From Falciphora oryzae (lineage: Eukaryota > Ascomycota > Sordariomycetes > Magnaporthales > Magnaporthaceae), in contig JNVV01000017.1 of the NCBI GenBank assembly GCA_000733355.1, positions 347,792 to 411,791 on the forward strand: a stretch of DNA of 64,000 nt. The letters are read 5' to 3'. Below are positions 30,524 through 41,424 of this stretch, piece by piece; the stretch's first letter is position 1, and each line of letters begins with the position of its first letter. The notes under the pieces were generated by a model, which saw nothing but the letters and a program-made list of their open reading frames with translations, was not told where the DNA came from and ran no database searches. The position numbers and the translations under genes were made by a program.

Positions 30524-32887
30524 ATGGACGACTTTCCCCGCCGCAGCATCGGTTGGTCGGTGGATGGGCAGTGGTGGTGGCCGGCGTCCAAGTTTGGGCT
30601 CACGGATGAGGATCTGGTCGGGTCTCTGTACCATGGTTTCAACACCAAGGCGTTCCCGATCCAGAGCCTGGAATGTTTCCACCTCGACGTGCGCGACATC
30701 GCCAGCGCCTTGCTGCACGGAGACGTCGATGCGCTGTACGCGAAGTTGGGGGAGCGGGCCGCACAGCGGCGAAGCGAGCTTGCCCAGACCTGGTCTCGAA
30801 TGCTCGAGGAGATGGTGCTGCACTCGGAGTGTTTTGCCGACCACGACCAATACCACGCCTTCTTCCGGTGCTCGCGAGAGTTCTCCTTTGAGGCGCTCGT
30901 GGAGTTGGCGCGGGGCTTCTACAAGAGACGGTGCCGGCGCGACCCATCTCCCGACTCGTTCGACTCTTCAGGCCAGAAAGAGGGGAAGCGATTCAGAGTT
31001 CGGTCCCCTCCTCCCTCCACGACCCTGCCGGATAACGGCACTCGGGCGCATACTTTTTTATCCTATCGTTTCCTCCCCGCTCTCTATCCCGTCTCCGCCC
31101 CCGCCTATGGTGGGCTACACCCAGGTGTCTCGGGCTGCCTCTTCCGCTCCCACTGTCGCTCTGCCGCAACCTACTGCTTCGTCTCGACAGGCAGCGTCCC
31201 CTCCATCTACCGCATCGCCTAGGCCTCTCGCTTCGCCTCGACACTATACCCCGTCTGCGGCAAGTGCGGCCTCGCCTCGGTCCTCAGCCGCGTACGCTGC
31301 CTATTGCCACCTCGTCTACGTCTTTTACCATGTCTCCCACGCCTGCCAAGGTCACACTGCCCAGCTCTAACCAAGCGAAGCGCCGAGGTTGCTGTGGTGG
31401 CGATTCAGCAGATGACAGGTGACCGATATTCAGCAGCCCCCACGAGGAGAGCCGGGACAGTAGAAGTCGACGAACCGACTCCGGGGTCATCCGCCGCGCC
31501 TTCTGCAACACCGAGGGGCAGCCTTGGTCCCTAGGCACCACTTCTCTTCCGCCGGCTACCGACTCAAAGTGGGGTGCCCCAGGAGCCTCGGAAGCAACTG
31601 ACGTCGGCGACACCCCTCCCTGCGCAAGAAAAGAGTCGACTCAGCCGCCGTCGCTGTCCAAGGAAAGGACGCGGGGCTCACTAGCGCCCTAATCTTCGAG
31701 GCGCCCCCAGCCCCCACCGCAACCGCAGGCACTACCGCAGGCGGCAGTAACGACGACCCCTGCCAACTCTATCGCCCTGCGAAATCCTTTCTTGGGACTC
31801 GAGCGAGGCACCATCGCCCGTCTTGCGGGGCCAAAGGAGAGCGGCTGTTACACGCTGGTCCGGGGCGAGGATATTGCCGAATCGGTTCACGCATTGGTCT
31901 TCAAGGCCATTCATTCGCCCCCCCAGCAGAAGACCGAACTGGGCAGAAAGCTGGTCGTCGTCAAGGTGCTGAAGAATGGGCACTCCGGCGTAGCTAGGGT
32001 TGCGGATCTGTGGCTGGCGGAAACCGCCATAAATGCGAAATTGACTGGAAATGTACAGCCCACCTGTTCCGGAAGCACAAAGGCATGCCACTGGAAGCGC
32101 TGAGCTGACACGATCATGCGAATGCCACAGGCACACGAGGTAGACCTAACAGTGGCGCGCTTTTATGGCTGCGATGCTCGTCTCCTAGCCATGTGTATGG
32201 AATATATTGCTGGACGCAACCTGGGCCAGCAGCCGTGGTGCAGTCGAGGGACGCACATGTTCACCGGCAGTTTCGACGACGCCTTCTGCATCCTATTCGA
32301 CGTCGCCACCGCTCTTACTTACTCACATCCACAGTCGGGGAATACGACACAACGACGTCAAGCCACAGAACATTGTCACCTCGTGGTCGACAGCACCTCC
32401 TACGACCCGTATGCCACAGCGACCGCTCCGGCGCCGCGTCCGGGCCGTGCTGATCGACTTTGGGCTCGGGTCAATGGACGACGGCTATCACGGCAGCGAC
32501 ACCCCGTGGTATGGCCCACCCGAGTTTATGGGGGAGCAAGCAGCGCGGGATTCCCGGGGAAGTGTGGGCGCTCGGGGTCGTCGGTCTCTTCCTGCTCCGG
32601 CGGGCTCTCGCTCCCTGGCGCGGAAAAGGAACACGAGACTTTGGCTGAGCGCACTCGACGGACGAAAACAGTCGGAGCACGTCCAAAAGGCCTGGGCCGA
32701 CCAAGGGAAGTGGCTCGACCTCGTCGCAGAGGCCCGTCACAACGTGCAGGTCATACCGCGTGGCGAGCGGTCTGGCGAGCGGCTGGCGACCCACGAGACC
32801 GTCTGGGAGATGCTGGAGCCCACCCCGGCGGAGAGGTGGACGGCGCGCATGGCGTGGGCAAAGCTGAACCATCACTCTGTCGATTAA
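30524..32887 (+). pseudogene. Broken protein kinase gene with unusual N-terminal domain
   Basis: From the ATG at 30524 (MDDFPRRSIGWS) a frame stays open for about 160 residues of a mixed helical, Trp-rich domain (ADHDQYHAFFRCSREF) I cannot name. A Pro/Ser/Arg-rich linker with stops and frame changes follows (31000-31770). A kinase domain then appears in pieces: LVVVKVLK (ATP Lys, about 31955), LAETAINAKL, FYGCDARLLAMCMEYIAG (about 32165), IRHNDVKPQN (catalytic loop, about 32340), VLIDFGLGS (Asp-Phe-Gly, about 32450), a WYGPPEF activation-segment end, and GEVWALGVVGLF. The pieces lie in different frames with stops (for example near 31690 and 32100). The catalytic motifs are still readable, so decay may be recent. 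Confidence 0.65.
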
Positions 32888-33530
32888 GAATAACGCCGCA
32901 ACATGGGCACGAGGCACTAATCAACAAAAGGAAACGGAAGACTTGGGACGGACACGTCCGCCTTGTTCATTTTGGCCTTTTTTTCTCATTCGACGCATTT
33001 TGCTGCCCCTTGGTTCACGCCGCCACATTTACAACTCTGCTCACCTTTTCGCCTGCTTGCCCAATTCCCTAGCTTGCCTTGTCGTTGTATCACCTCTTTT
33101 TTTTTCTTTTTTTTTCTTGGTCTGCATGTGCTCGGCTTATTGGGACTGGTTATGAAGTATGACCGCACACGCAGACGTTTAGCATTTGCATCTTTTTCAA
33201 TGTCAACGAGGGGGTAGGCTGTGGTCGAGAAGATACATGGACCCCTTTTTCGTCGAGGATCAGCCGGATCCCGGTGTTTTCGTGCCTCCTGCACCGCCGG
33301 CCGACGAGAACAGCCGCAACGCCCGTCTCCTTTCCCTGCCCGAGAGCGAGCCCCCAAACTACTGGGACTGTGCGGAGGTTTATATAACGGAGGGAGTTCC
33401 CCAGTGTACATAGCCGCTTGTGAAGATGCTCTATTTTCTAAGCACAACGAAGGGCTCCTCTAGTGTGAGCTTTGCTCCCAAGCTTTCCTTTACCGTCCGA
33501 AAGCCGTTCGCTGCGGAGGGCAGCTTCGTA
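32888..33530. other. Intergenic, nothing recognised
   Basis: T-rich stretches (about 33090-33118) and no convincing gene lie between the kinase remnant and the end of the nuclease-like gene. Confidence 0.4.
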
Positions 33531-35258
33531 TTACGACTGCACACCTGTCAAATTTATCTGGGAATCGAGATGGAATACCTGATGGAACCACGCACGGAAG
33601 TCTTTATCCACCCAGCGCACCACCGCCTGCAGCGAAGCCAGAAGCTTGTACAGGCCGACGAGGTCCTTCGTGCTGCCCATCGCAACACCACCAGCCAGGT
33701 CGAAATGCACACCCCTGTCGCAAAAAAAGAAAAGAGTCCACTCGTTCCCAGCCACCGAGACGACCGGGACGGCCTCGATCTTGGGGATGGGCCCGCGTCT
33801 GCAATCCGGATGGCACGAGTACGCCCAATGTTCGGCCCTGCGGAACCAAGCCGCGTTCCACAAACATAGCTGCAGGCGTCCGTCTCCCGCCCCCGCCGTC
33901 GCCTTGGTTTCGATGCTGACGCCCATGGGGTCGTGGATCAGACCGCCGTACATGCTGTGGTTGACGGACCGCTCGGAAAAGGGGAGGGCGTAGAGGTGGT
34001 CGTCGAGCGTGTCCCACAGAGGAGTGTCTTCGGTGGCCAGCACGAACGCGAAGTCGACCATTTTCCCAGCCGCCACCGCGTCTTCGCTCGGCTTGTCCGG
34101 CCCGGTCGCGGGCGTGGAAGACGAACCGGTGGAGGCGGACGAAATAGAGGGTGTCGAGGCGGCGGCGGCGGGAATGGCCGGGGCGGTGTCGGCCGTCGGC
34201 ACGTTGGCGCGCAGCGAGGTGCGTATGGGGGGGAGCCACTTGGGCGCGATGCCAGCCGTCGTCACCAAGACGCGCTCGACGCCTGGACGCGACGCCGCAG
34301 CGAGCTCGAGCAGCGGGCCGTGGACCTCCAGGTTCCATGCCGCTTCGGATAGCTGCTTGGCCGTGCATGCCGCAGCCTTCTTCTGTATGCCCCGGAGCGC
34401 CGCCAGCTCCCTCTCGGCTGCTGCCACGTCCGCGTTTGCCCCGTCGTGCCGGAACCATCCCTGCGGCCACGTCTTTCTGCCGGCGGTCGACTCTTCCAGC
34501 ATTTTGTCGATTGCGCCCTTTGCGCCGACGGGCACGAACGAGTCCTGGTAGACCATGACGTTTTCGATTTGGGAGTGGAGGTCCAACATGCCGCGCGGGA
34601 GCTGCTCTCTGGGGTTCGACAGAGGCACGTCCGGGTTGACTCTCTTGAGGAGCGAGCTCAGGTCGACGATCCGTTTGAGCGGGCTTGCGGAACGTTTTTT
34701 CGGGGACCTGCTCCCGCCTGCACCGGGCCCTGTACGGTCGCGACTCTGGCTAGCACCGCCACTCGGGTGCGGGCTCAAAATGTGGGGAGGAGGTATGCCG
34801 AAGACAGGGGGGGCTCGGAAGGCCAAAGCCTGCTCGGCTCGGCGCGAGGGTCGGGGAGTGGGGAATGCATCTTCGGCCGTCTCGGCCTCGAGGTCTTCGG
34901 CGGTGCTCTCCACGCGACGACGCTTGGAGGGAGAGGCCGAGCGCGACATTGGGGGTGCGGATGCGGGGGGCGTGGCGGGCATGGCGGGATTGATGGAACC
35001 GTAGGCCTCCTCGGGGCTAGAACTGGTGGCATCGAGCCAGCTGCTGATGCGACAGCTCAGGCATTTTTGGGACGCGGTCAGAGGACAGCATATGTGCGAC
35101 ATTGCTGCAACAGAGGAAGCGATGGCGAATGTTTTGGGCGTAAATGGACCACTCGTGGCTGCGTGCAGGCAAGCGCGCTGCTGCCTGATATGCTGCGCGG
35201 AAGGCGCGTTCAACATCCGCTGCCCGACGTCCTGGCTTTGTGAAGCTAGAGTACCCAT
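33531..35258 (-). CDS. PD-(D/E)XK_12-type nuclease-like protein
   Basis: A single open frame of up to 575 residues. The N-terminal third has the layout I associate with this fungal family: a short ISSWLDATSSS motif, a Ser/Pro-rich stretch with SMSRS-like PMSRSASPSKRRR (basic, possibly nuclear), and TPRPSRRAEQ. The C-terminal third has KMVDFAFVL, then MGVSIETKA, which would supply the E-x-K catalytic pair. It also has LQLCLWNAAWF, a strand-rich segment, and STKDLVGLYKLLASL. The true start may be an internal Met (for example MSHICC), because the first 50 residues look unlike the family. The gene is head-to-head with a paralog at 35534. No substrate is known; the family is often expanded in plant- and insect-associated fungi. 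Confidence 0.75.
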   Translation of the reverse strand: MGTLASQSQDVGQRMLNAPSAQHIRQQRACLHAATSGPFTPKTFAIASSVAAMSHICCPLTASQKCLSCRISSWLDATSSSPEEAYGSINPAMPATPPASAPPMSRSASPSKRRRVESTAEDLEAETAEDAFPTPRPSRRAEQALAFRAPPVFGIPPPHILSPHPSGGASQSRDRTGPGAGGSRSPKKRSASPLKRIVDLSSLLKRVNPDVPLSNPREQLPRGMLDLHSQIENVMVYQDSFVPVGAKGAIDKMLEESTAGRKTWPQGWFRHDGANADVAAAERELAALRGIQKKAAACTAKQLSEAAWNLEVHGPLLELAAASRPGVERVLVTTAGIAPKWLPPIRTSLRANVPTADTAPAIPAAAASTPSISSASTGSSSTPATGPDKPSEDAVAAGKMVDFAFVLATEDTPLWDTLDDHLYALPFSERSVNHSMYGGLIHDPMGVSIETKATAGAGDGRLQLCLWNAAWFRRAEHWAYSCHPDCRRGPIPKIEAVPVVSVAGNEWTLFFFCDRGVHFDLAGGVAMGSTKDLVGLYKLLASLQAVVRWVDKDFRAWFHQVFHLDSQINLTGVQS

Positions 35259-35533
35259 GATACTGGATGTCAGGCACGATTGTCAAGTGCATTGATGGTT
35301 GCGGCCAGGGCAGCCCCACCCGACTCGGCAGGCAACAATCGTTATCGATAGCATTGGATGCCCATGGGAATTCGGGTGCCCTCCTGATGCGGGAAACTTC
35401 ATCATCGCTGCACGCCTGCCCGACCAAAGAATGAAGAAACGCCAATGGAAGTACCATCAAGGAAAGGAGTATTAGAAAGAGAGTTAGCCAGCCCAGGGAT
35501 TTGTCCATCCCCCCACCTCCCACGATTGATTCA

Positions 35534-36250
35534 ATGACGGATCTGTTCTACAATCAACACCGTATCATTTCCTGGCTTGACGTGTGCGAAAAGCCAGCAC
35601 CAAACGCAATCCCCGGCCAAAGGGACGACGCGATCGCTGGACAGTTCGACGCCGCCGACGCGCCCACCAAGTTGCCACCTACTCCGCTAACGTCCTCATC
35701 ACCCGCGAAGAGAAAGCGGTCTCGCAAGCCGGACGGCGGCAGCGGCAACGGCGATGGCGATGGCGACGCGGGCAGCGCCAGCCAGCAAACTCGGCAACCA
35801 ACCCAGACTCCAAGGCGCGGCCGCGATTGCGATGGCGACGACAACGCCCATCAAAACCCGTGGCCGGCCACACAGATTGCCAGGCCCCCACTCGTGCAGC
35901 CGACGCTGGCCTTTCGAACCCTCGCTTCTTCCTCGGTGTCCTTCTCTGACTCCGAATCTGCCGTTAGCGAGGATAGCAGTGTGCAGCTGGGGATCTGGAC
36001 AGCTGCATGGCGTCGTCGTGTAAGCGAGCTTCTGCTCGTCCCCCGTGGCGGCATCGTCACGCTGCCACTTTTATTTTGCCATGGGCACGCCTGGAGTCTC
36101 CATTTTAGGTGCGACCGCGGGAGCGAGATCGAGATCCTCGGCCCGATCAGCCTTGGAGGGACCCACAGTCTGTCATTTACATGCTCCCTTTTCGCGGCGC
36201 TGCAGGAGCTTTGCCGGTGGATGGGTGGCCGTTTCGTCGCTAGCCGATGA
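35534..36250 (+). CDS. Shortened PD-(D/E)XK_12-like paralog lacking the catalytic middle
   Basis: 238 residues from the ATG at 35534. The N-terminus has IISWLDVCEKPA, PPTPLTSSSPAKRKR and TPRRGR, matching the layout of the neighbour at 33531-35258. The C-terminus has VQLGIWTAAWRRR, then HAWSLHFRCDRG and LFAALQELCRWM, matching the neighbour's LQLCLWNAAWF-to-end part. The roughly 250 residues between, including the IETK segment, are missing, yet the frame is open. It may be a pseudogene that happens to stay open or a shortened protein without nuclease activity. Confidence 0.6.
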   Translation: MTDLFYNQHRIISWLDVCEKPAPNAIPGQRDDAIAGQFDAADAPTKLPPTPLTSSSPAKRKRSRKPDGGSGNGDGDGDAGSASQQTRQPTQTPRRGRDCDGDDNAHQNPWPATQIARPPLVQPTLAFRTLASSSVSFSDSESAVSEDSSVQLGIWTAAWRRRVSELLLVPRGGIVTLPLLFCHGHAWSLHFRCDRGSEIEILGPISLGGTHSLSFTCSLFAALQELCRWMGGRFVASR

Positions 36251-36806
36251 CGGCGCTCGGGGTTGCAGGTCCGACTCTGATAAAAGGGTGTTGTTTAGCT
36301 AATGTCAATGTCCGTCAAATGGTGGCAGCTCCGGCAACCACGGTAAAAAAAAAAAATAACCAGAAAAGCAAAGACCGCCGACGAGGTCCGCCGCAATACG
36401 TTAGCTAAGAGCCAGAGACCCGCCTAGGAGACGGGACCCCTGGTTCCTCCCTCGTTGTAATGTGCGCTGACCATACCATGCGTCATTGCCCCTCCGCCCC
36501 ATCTCGGTACTCGGCTCGAACCCACACCCTTGCTCAGCCTCCTCGGTTCCTTCCGGTCCACACCGTCTTCCGGCCACCTGCACCAGTTCTATCCAGCGCC
36601 CCTGATACAGCTTTGGACTCGCCGGCACACACAAGAACGCAGGCGGCAGGAGGCCCACACGTGCCACTTCCAGCGTCCGTGTCTACCCTGAAGTGCCGGT
36701 GCTGCTTGCGAGGTGCCGAGGACGTCCTTAAGCCGGTATAGTCTTAAGGGGACCTCGAACCTATGCTAGCCACAATTCTCTCTCGACGGCCTTTTGAAAC
36801 AAGGCG
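36251..36806. other. Intergenic, nothing recognised
   Basis: Short open frames on both strands, none familiar, plus a poly-A run at about 36343-36354. Confidence 0.4.
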
Positions 36807-37199
36807 CTAACATCGTTCCCAAACACCCTTCCAACCCCGATCCGCATAAAGCAATCCTGCCACGTGGAAGCCGTGGCAGCCGGGGGTGTGTTGGGTAATT
36901 GGCGGGTGTTTTTGTATGCGGCGTGAGAAGGAGGTGATCCACCAAAGCCTAAACCCGGCCACGTGCGTATAAAAGGATATTATCCACGATATACGCCCTT
37001 GGTGGTCCACGCCGGCCCCGGAGGGCCTAACGCTTACAGGCTTCGTCCCTGTTTGGGCTTCAACTTCCTCCCGGACCAGCTCTTCCGATACCGGGACACT
37101 TTGTCCGAGGCCGTTCGTTAAAGAGGTAGGGCAGCCGGAAATCACGTAATTAAACCAGATCCCGGGCTTGGCCGACAGGGGGTAACTTGACTTAGTCAT
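36807..37199 (-). pseudogene. LINE ORF1 (Gag-like) fragment
   Basis: The minus-strand frame has VISGCPTSLTNGLGQ, EEVEAQTGTKPVSVRPS, a strand segment with SWIISF, and RIQKHPPITQHTPGCHGFH. That order matches the C-terminal part of the Gag-like ORF1 of fungal Tad-type LINEs, just before its zinc knuckles. The sequence ends before the knuckle cysteines. Both sides lack further LINE sequence. Confidence 0.5.
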
Positions 37200-37233
37200 T
37201 ATAAGGCCTTAGCTGCTGCCTTTGCAGGAGCGA

Positions 37234-38442
37234 TTACTGTTGTTGCTGCTGTTGCTGCATGTATTGCTGAGCAGCCGCATCCCTGGGATCCCAAGGCATA
37301 CTACCGGGCCCAAGGGGGCCTCCCGTATCGCGCATTTGCATATCATTTAGGGGTTCTATGGGCCGCTGCTGCTGCTGAGGCGGCGGCTGCTGTTGCTGCG
37401 GGTGGCCATACTGCGAAGGGGGCGGCGCGTGTCTCCTATCGTCGTACACGCTAACTGGCGTGTAGCTCCTCGGCGGCGGCACCTGCTCTCTCGGCATCCC
37501 AGACGGGCCCGGCGTGGCGCTGTAGCGGGGGTATCCGCCTTGTTGCAGTGGCGGGCCCGGTTCGCCGCCGCGGGGAGGGGGCGGCGGCGGATACTGGTGA
37601 CCGCTTAGCGAGTGCGAATGCTGGTGGTGATGCTGGTGTTGCTGGTGCGGGTGTTGCTGCACCTGGTGCTGAGGATGCTGCTGGTGCTGAGGCGGCGGCG
37701 GCTGGTGCTGGTACTGGTATTGTTGGTGTGGCGGATGTGCATGCTGATGTTGCACCATTCCTGGGCCACCCGGTGGCGGGTTGTTCCGTGGATCTCGTGG
37801 CTCCCTGGGATCTCGTGGCTCCCTGGGATCTCGTGGCTCCCTGGGATCTCGTGGCTCCCTGGGATCTCTTGGATCTCTAGGGTCATGCACACCGTAAGGC
37901 TGCCTGGGCACGCTCATGTGCTGGGGCTGCGGGGACTGCGTGTGGGCAGAGTTGTACGGCTTCGAGGACGGCATAACCGATGTCGTGGGCGTGTTGCGGA
38001 GGTATTGCGAAAAGATGGGCTTGGACGATTGCCGCAGCGGCGCTGGAAGGTGTGTCGGGGCGGCCCTCGAGGATGAAAACGCTGCCGTGGCCGAAGATGG
38101 CTTGGAACTGGGAGCCGGGGCTTCTGCGGGCCGATTGGGAGGGGGAGCAGCGGCCGGAGGAGACGGCGGGAACGGATCGTCGTTAAAAAGCGCCATGAGG
38201 CTGGACGTTTTACGCTCCGGGGCTGGCCTGATATGAGGTCGCGGGTCAAGGCAGCAAAGCTTCTTCCTCCGAGACTCTTCTTCTGCGGATAAGTCTTCTG
38301 AAATGGTGCGCTTAACCGGGACGTTTATAGCGGGATCTGTTGTTTTCTTGTCTCTCGCGAAGCCTTGCTCCCTTCCGATAAATGCAGGTAGGTTGAGAGG
38401 CCGGTCGTTTTGAGATTTGGTGAACATTCCAGCGCGGCTCAT
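37234..38442 (-). CDS. Pro/Gln/His-rich low-complexity protein, unknown function
   Basis: A single-exon frame of 402 residues from MSRAGMFTKSQND. The first 90 residues have normal composition with a basic RRKKL patch. Then come a SSLMALFNDDPF motif, Ala/Pro/Ser-rich sequence, and a run of D-P-R-E-P-R units encoded by an 18-bp DNA repeat (37790-37879). His/Gln and Pro/Gln tracts end in seven Gln. Such composition is common in fungal transcription or chromatin cofactors that form flexible assemblies, but no domain names it. The C-terminus ends within the Gln tract. Confidence 0.6.
   Translation of the reverse strand: MSRAGMFTKSQNDRPLNLPAFIGREQGFARDKKTTDPAINVPVKRTISEDLSAEEESRRKKLCCLDPRPHIRPAPERKTSSLMALFNDDPFPPSPPAAAPPPNRPAEAPAPSSKPSSATAAFSSSRAAPTHLPAPLRQSSKPIFSQYLRNTPTTSVMPSSKPYNSAHTQSPQPQHMSVPRQPYGVHDPRDPRDPREPRDPREPRDPREPRDPREPRDPRNNPPPGGPGMVQHQHAHPPHQQYQYQHQPPPPQHQQHPQHQVQQHPHQQHQHHHQHSHSLSGHQYPPPPPPRGGEPGPPLQQGGYPRYSATPGPSGMPREQVPPPRSYTPVSVYDDRRHAPPPSQYGHPQQQQPPPQQQQRPIEPLNDMQMRDTGGPLGPGSMPWDPRDAAAQQYMQQQQQQQ
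37790..37879 (-). repeat. 18-bp coding tandem repeats
   Basis: About five head-to-tail copies of GGATCTCGTGGCTCCCTG (plus-strand sense) encode the D-P-R-E-P-R units of the low-complexity protein. Nearly identical units suggest recent slippage or unequal crossing-over. Confidence 0.9.
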
Positions 38443-38840
38443 CGTAGCGACTCGCGATCCAATCGGGAGTCAAATGTAAGGGCCCTGTGGGCTAAGTCGG
38501 AAAGAGTTTTGTTTGGCTAATAGATAAAAGTTTGAAATGAAAAGACTGCTTGACTATATAACGCAAGTTGTTGTATGTTCCGTAGAAGGAAGGGAGTTAG
38601 TTGAAAGGGAGATGTTTGGTAGATGTCCCTATCGCGGCGGTGTGTTTTCGACTGGTACTCGGCTCACGTGGTCATGTGTGGTCGAGCAGCCGTTGGGCAG
38701 CCGTTGGGCAGCCCCAGCGCGTCACCTCAACTCCCACACGAATCGATTCACCTGCTGTCTCCCCTCAAACATTACGCAGTCTATCGTCATGAGCAGAGTT
38801 TGTGCAGCTCTTGGACCGCATATCAACTAGAAGCCAGATC

Positions 38841-41364
38841 ATGCCAGGCTCTCCGTCTATCTCTTTTTCAACGGACCACGCTCCAAGGGGGTCTACGACA
38901 CCTCCTCAGCTTGATCTTGGCGCAGGCATTCTCAGAAAGCGGCATCGAGAAGCGACACCGACCTCGGACTCAAACTCTTCGACCGGTGAGCTCAGAGGCG
39001 ATACCGTAGTCTCGCGAGCCGAGAAGCGTCCTCGCCACCACGACCACCCAGACGGACAGCCGGCTGTAACGTCGGTAATCATCCACCGGGTCCGATGTCC
39101 GAGGCCCGCCGTCGGCCACCGGGAGCACGAGGGGGAGACTCTGTTTCTAGACCGGCCTCGCCTGTTTGAGGGCGACAGCAAAGCGAGCGCCCTGCGCGGC
39201 CGGAAAGTCGTCAACGGCGACATCGATGACTACCTTGAGGCATACTCCAACACCAGTTTCGTCGTGGTCCGGGATTACAACTGCGTCAAGTACCATGAGT
39301 CGATCCGGGGCGGCTTCACGAGGCTCCCGCTGCCGGCCGCCGACTGGGAGACGCCCGTGGAGGTTCGCCCTACTTCTACTTCCTAAGCCATGATGCTACG
39401 CCCGCGAAGCCTCTAGCCGAGTCCATCCTGGCCACGCCCGCCTTCGAGGACGCGATGGGCGAACTAGAGAAGCTCGAGCCGCTGCTCGTCGCGGAGTGGC
39501 GGACGACCCTAACGTCGCCGTACCTACATGCCTTCCACACTCGCCGGCGGATGCAAACCCTGGCAGACGACGTACTCGACGAGAAAGATGCGGCGCATGT
39601 TCTTGCGTTCCTAGCTTACGTCGAGGGTTCGTTCGGGGCGCAGTACCGGGCCGTCAAGCACCTGTTTTCGCAGGGGCTCGTCACCCGCGAACACTTTGAC
39701 AAGCTATTTGGTCCGAACAAAGTTGTCGTGAGCATCGAGGGAGGCGAGCCAGTAGCTTTCGTCGCGACTCGGTGTCCCCAGCCCAGTTTTAACGGCCAAA
39801 CGGTGATGCTGAACTGCTACCACTGGTTGTTCAACGGCGCTTTTTACAAAGAGCAAAAAAGCCTCGAGATCCCATGGCCAGCTGAGGATAACGGCCCAAT
39901 CCGCATCACGGACCTGAGGGCGTACCCGCTCAGGTTTGACTCCACCGGCGAGCTGGAGAAAACCCTGCGGGAAAGAGGCAACATGTTCTGGTCCTGCAGA
40001 CAGCGGAGGTTCCTTGGATATGCTGGCCCGGAATCATCATTCGGGATTCAAGTCGTAAGAGGATTCGTCAGCGGCATTGGTTCTTACCTAACCGCAGTCC
40101 ACATGTGCTGACACTCAGCAGTCGAATCCTCGGTATATGATTGATATCGCCACATATTATGACCTGCACAGTAACCAACAAGGCCAATCGGTGGTACTTC
40201 AGGATGACCTTGGAAAGGACATCATGGAATCCAGTCAGCCTCCTAAGGACCCTTTCGTTCTACTCCTGCCTCCGAAGATCCGGGGCTTCGGACTCCACGA
40301 CAAGAAATGGAGTAAGAATGAATCTTTCCTCACCAGGCGTAACAACCACGTATGAACCTGAACCCCTAACACGTGGTACACAGGAACACTGCTGGTCAAG
40401 CATCTCCGTCCCATCAAGTGGAACAAAAAGGCTTTTGAGCGGCTCGTCCTGGACCGGCAGAAGAAGGAGCTCATCGAGGCCATGGTCCGGATCCACGTCT
40501 CGTCCAACATGTCTACCGACGTCATCGAGGACAAGGGCAACGGGCTTATCATCCTACTCCATGGCGGGCCCGGGACGGGCAAGACTCTGACGGCCGAGAG
40601 CGTAGCGGAGCTCGCGGAAAGGCCGCTATACCGGGTAACTTGCGGGGATGTCGGAACGGACCCCGAAAGTGTAGAGACGTACTTGGAGCGCGTGCTGAAT
40701 ATTGGTAGCACCTGGGGGGCTGGTGAGTGGCTTCGTGACGCTCTCTATCGGCCCAGCAGACTAATTTTGCGCAGTTCTCCTACTGGACGAGAGCGACGTC
40801 TTCCTCGAAGAGCGAGAGAAGACGGACCTCCAGCGGAACGCGCTCGTGTCCGTTTTCCTTCGAGCTCTCGAATATTACGAAGGCATCCTGATCTTGACTT
40901 CCAATCGAGGTAAGACTCCCAAAACTGTCGCAAGTCCCACCGGAGCTGACGACACCCCCCCAGTTGGCATTTTCGATGAGGCGTTCAAGTCCCGTGTCCA
41001 GCTGGCGCTGCACTACCCGCCGCTGGACTATAAAGGCCGGCAGGAGATCTGGAACAACCTCATCTGCCTGCTCAAGCAGCAGCAGGACAGTGCATTAACG
41101 GGGCTGGCCGAGGGCGAGAGCTTTAACATCGGCGAGCTGCGGGACAAGCTCGACATCCTGGCCAAGGAAGAACTTAACGGACGGCAGATCCGCAACGCCA
41201 TCACTACCGCCCGACAGCTCGCCCGCTTCCGGAATAAGCCCCTCGGGTACGAGCACCTAAGCCAGACGATCAGCATCGCGAACGAATTTGAGGCCTATGT
41301 TGAGAAGACGCACGGGCACAAGGCGGGGGAATATGCGCGTGCGTCGGGTGTGCGGCTGGAGTAG
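38841..41364 (+). CDS. AAA family ATPase (fungal type), one frameshift
   Basis: The start is ATG at 38841 (MPGSPSISFS). Four introns are clear: 40055-40121, 40312-40383, 40723-40774 and 40910-40963. A Ser/Arg-rich N-terminus leads to a long conserved region before the ATPase core. Walker A is GGPGTGKT (about 40563); Walker B is VLLLDESDVF, spanning the 40723-40774 intron; sensor 1 is ILTSNR; then comes FKSRVQLALHYPPLD with the arginine-finger region. The protein ends in a helical lid. Near 39364 the frame shifts by one base: VEVR..TSTS and stop in one frame, PYFYFLSHDA in the next. Otherwise the gene is intact, so the shift is either a real mutation or a sequencing error. It is likely an ATP-driven remodelling enzyme; the substrate is unknown. 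Confidence 0.8.
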
Positions 41365-41424
41365 CTGGCGTGAGACGGGTTTTACGTTTCCCGCAGGGCG
41401 CGGGTTTTTGTGGCTTTTCGTAAT

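Noticed and set aside
33604..34470. 288-codon minus frame and several plus frames over the PD-(D/E)XK_12-like gene
   Set aside because: Arg/Pro/Ala-rich shadow frames of a GC-rich coding region, with no motifs.
35017..35523. 168-codon minus frame with a hydrophobic start (LTLFLILLSLMVLPLAFL)
   Set aside because: It overlaps the start of the nuclease-like gene in another frame. The hydrophobic stretch is suggestive but the rest is unfamiliar.
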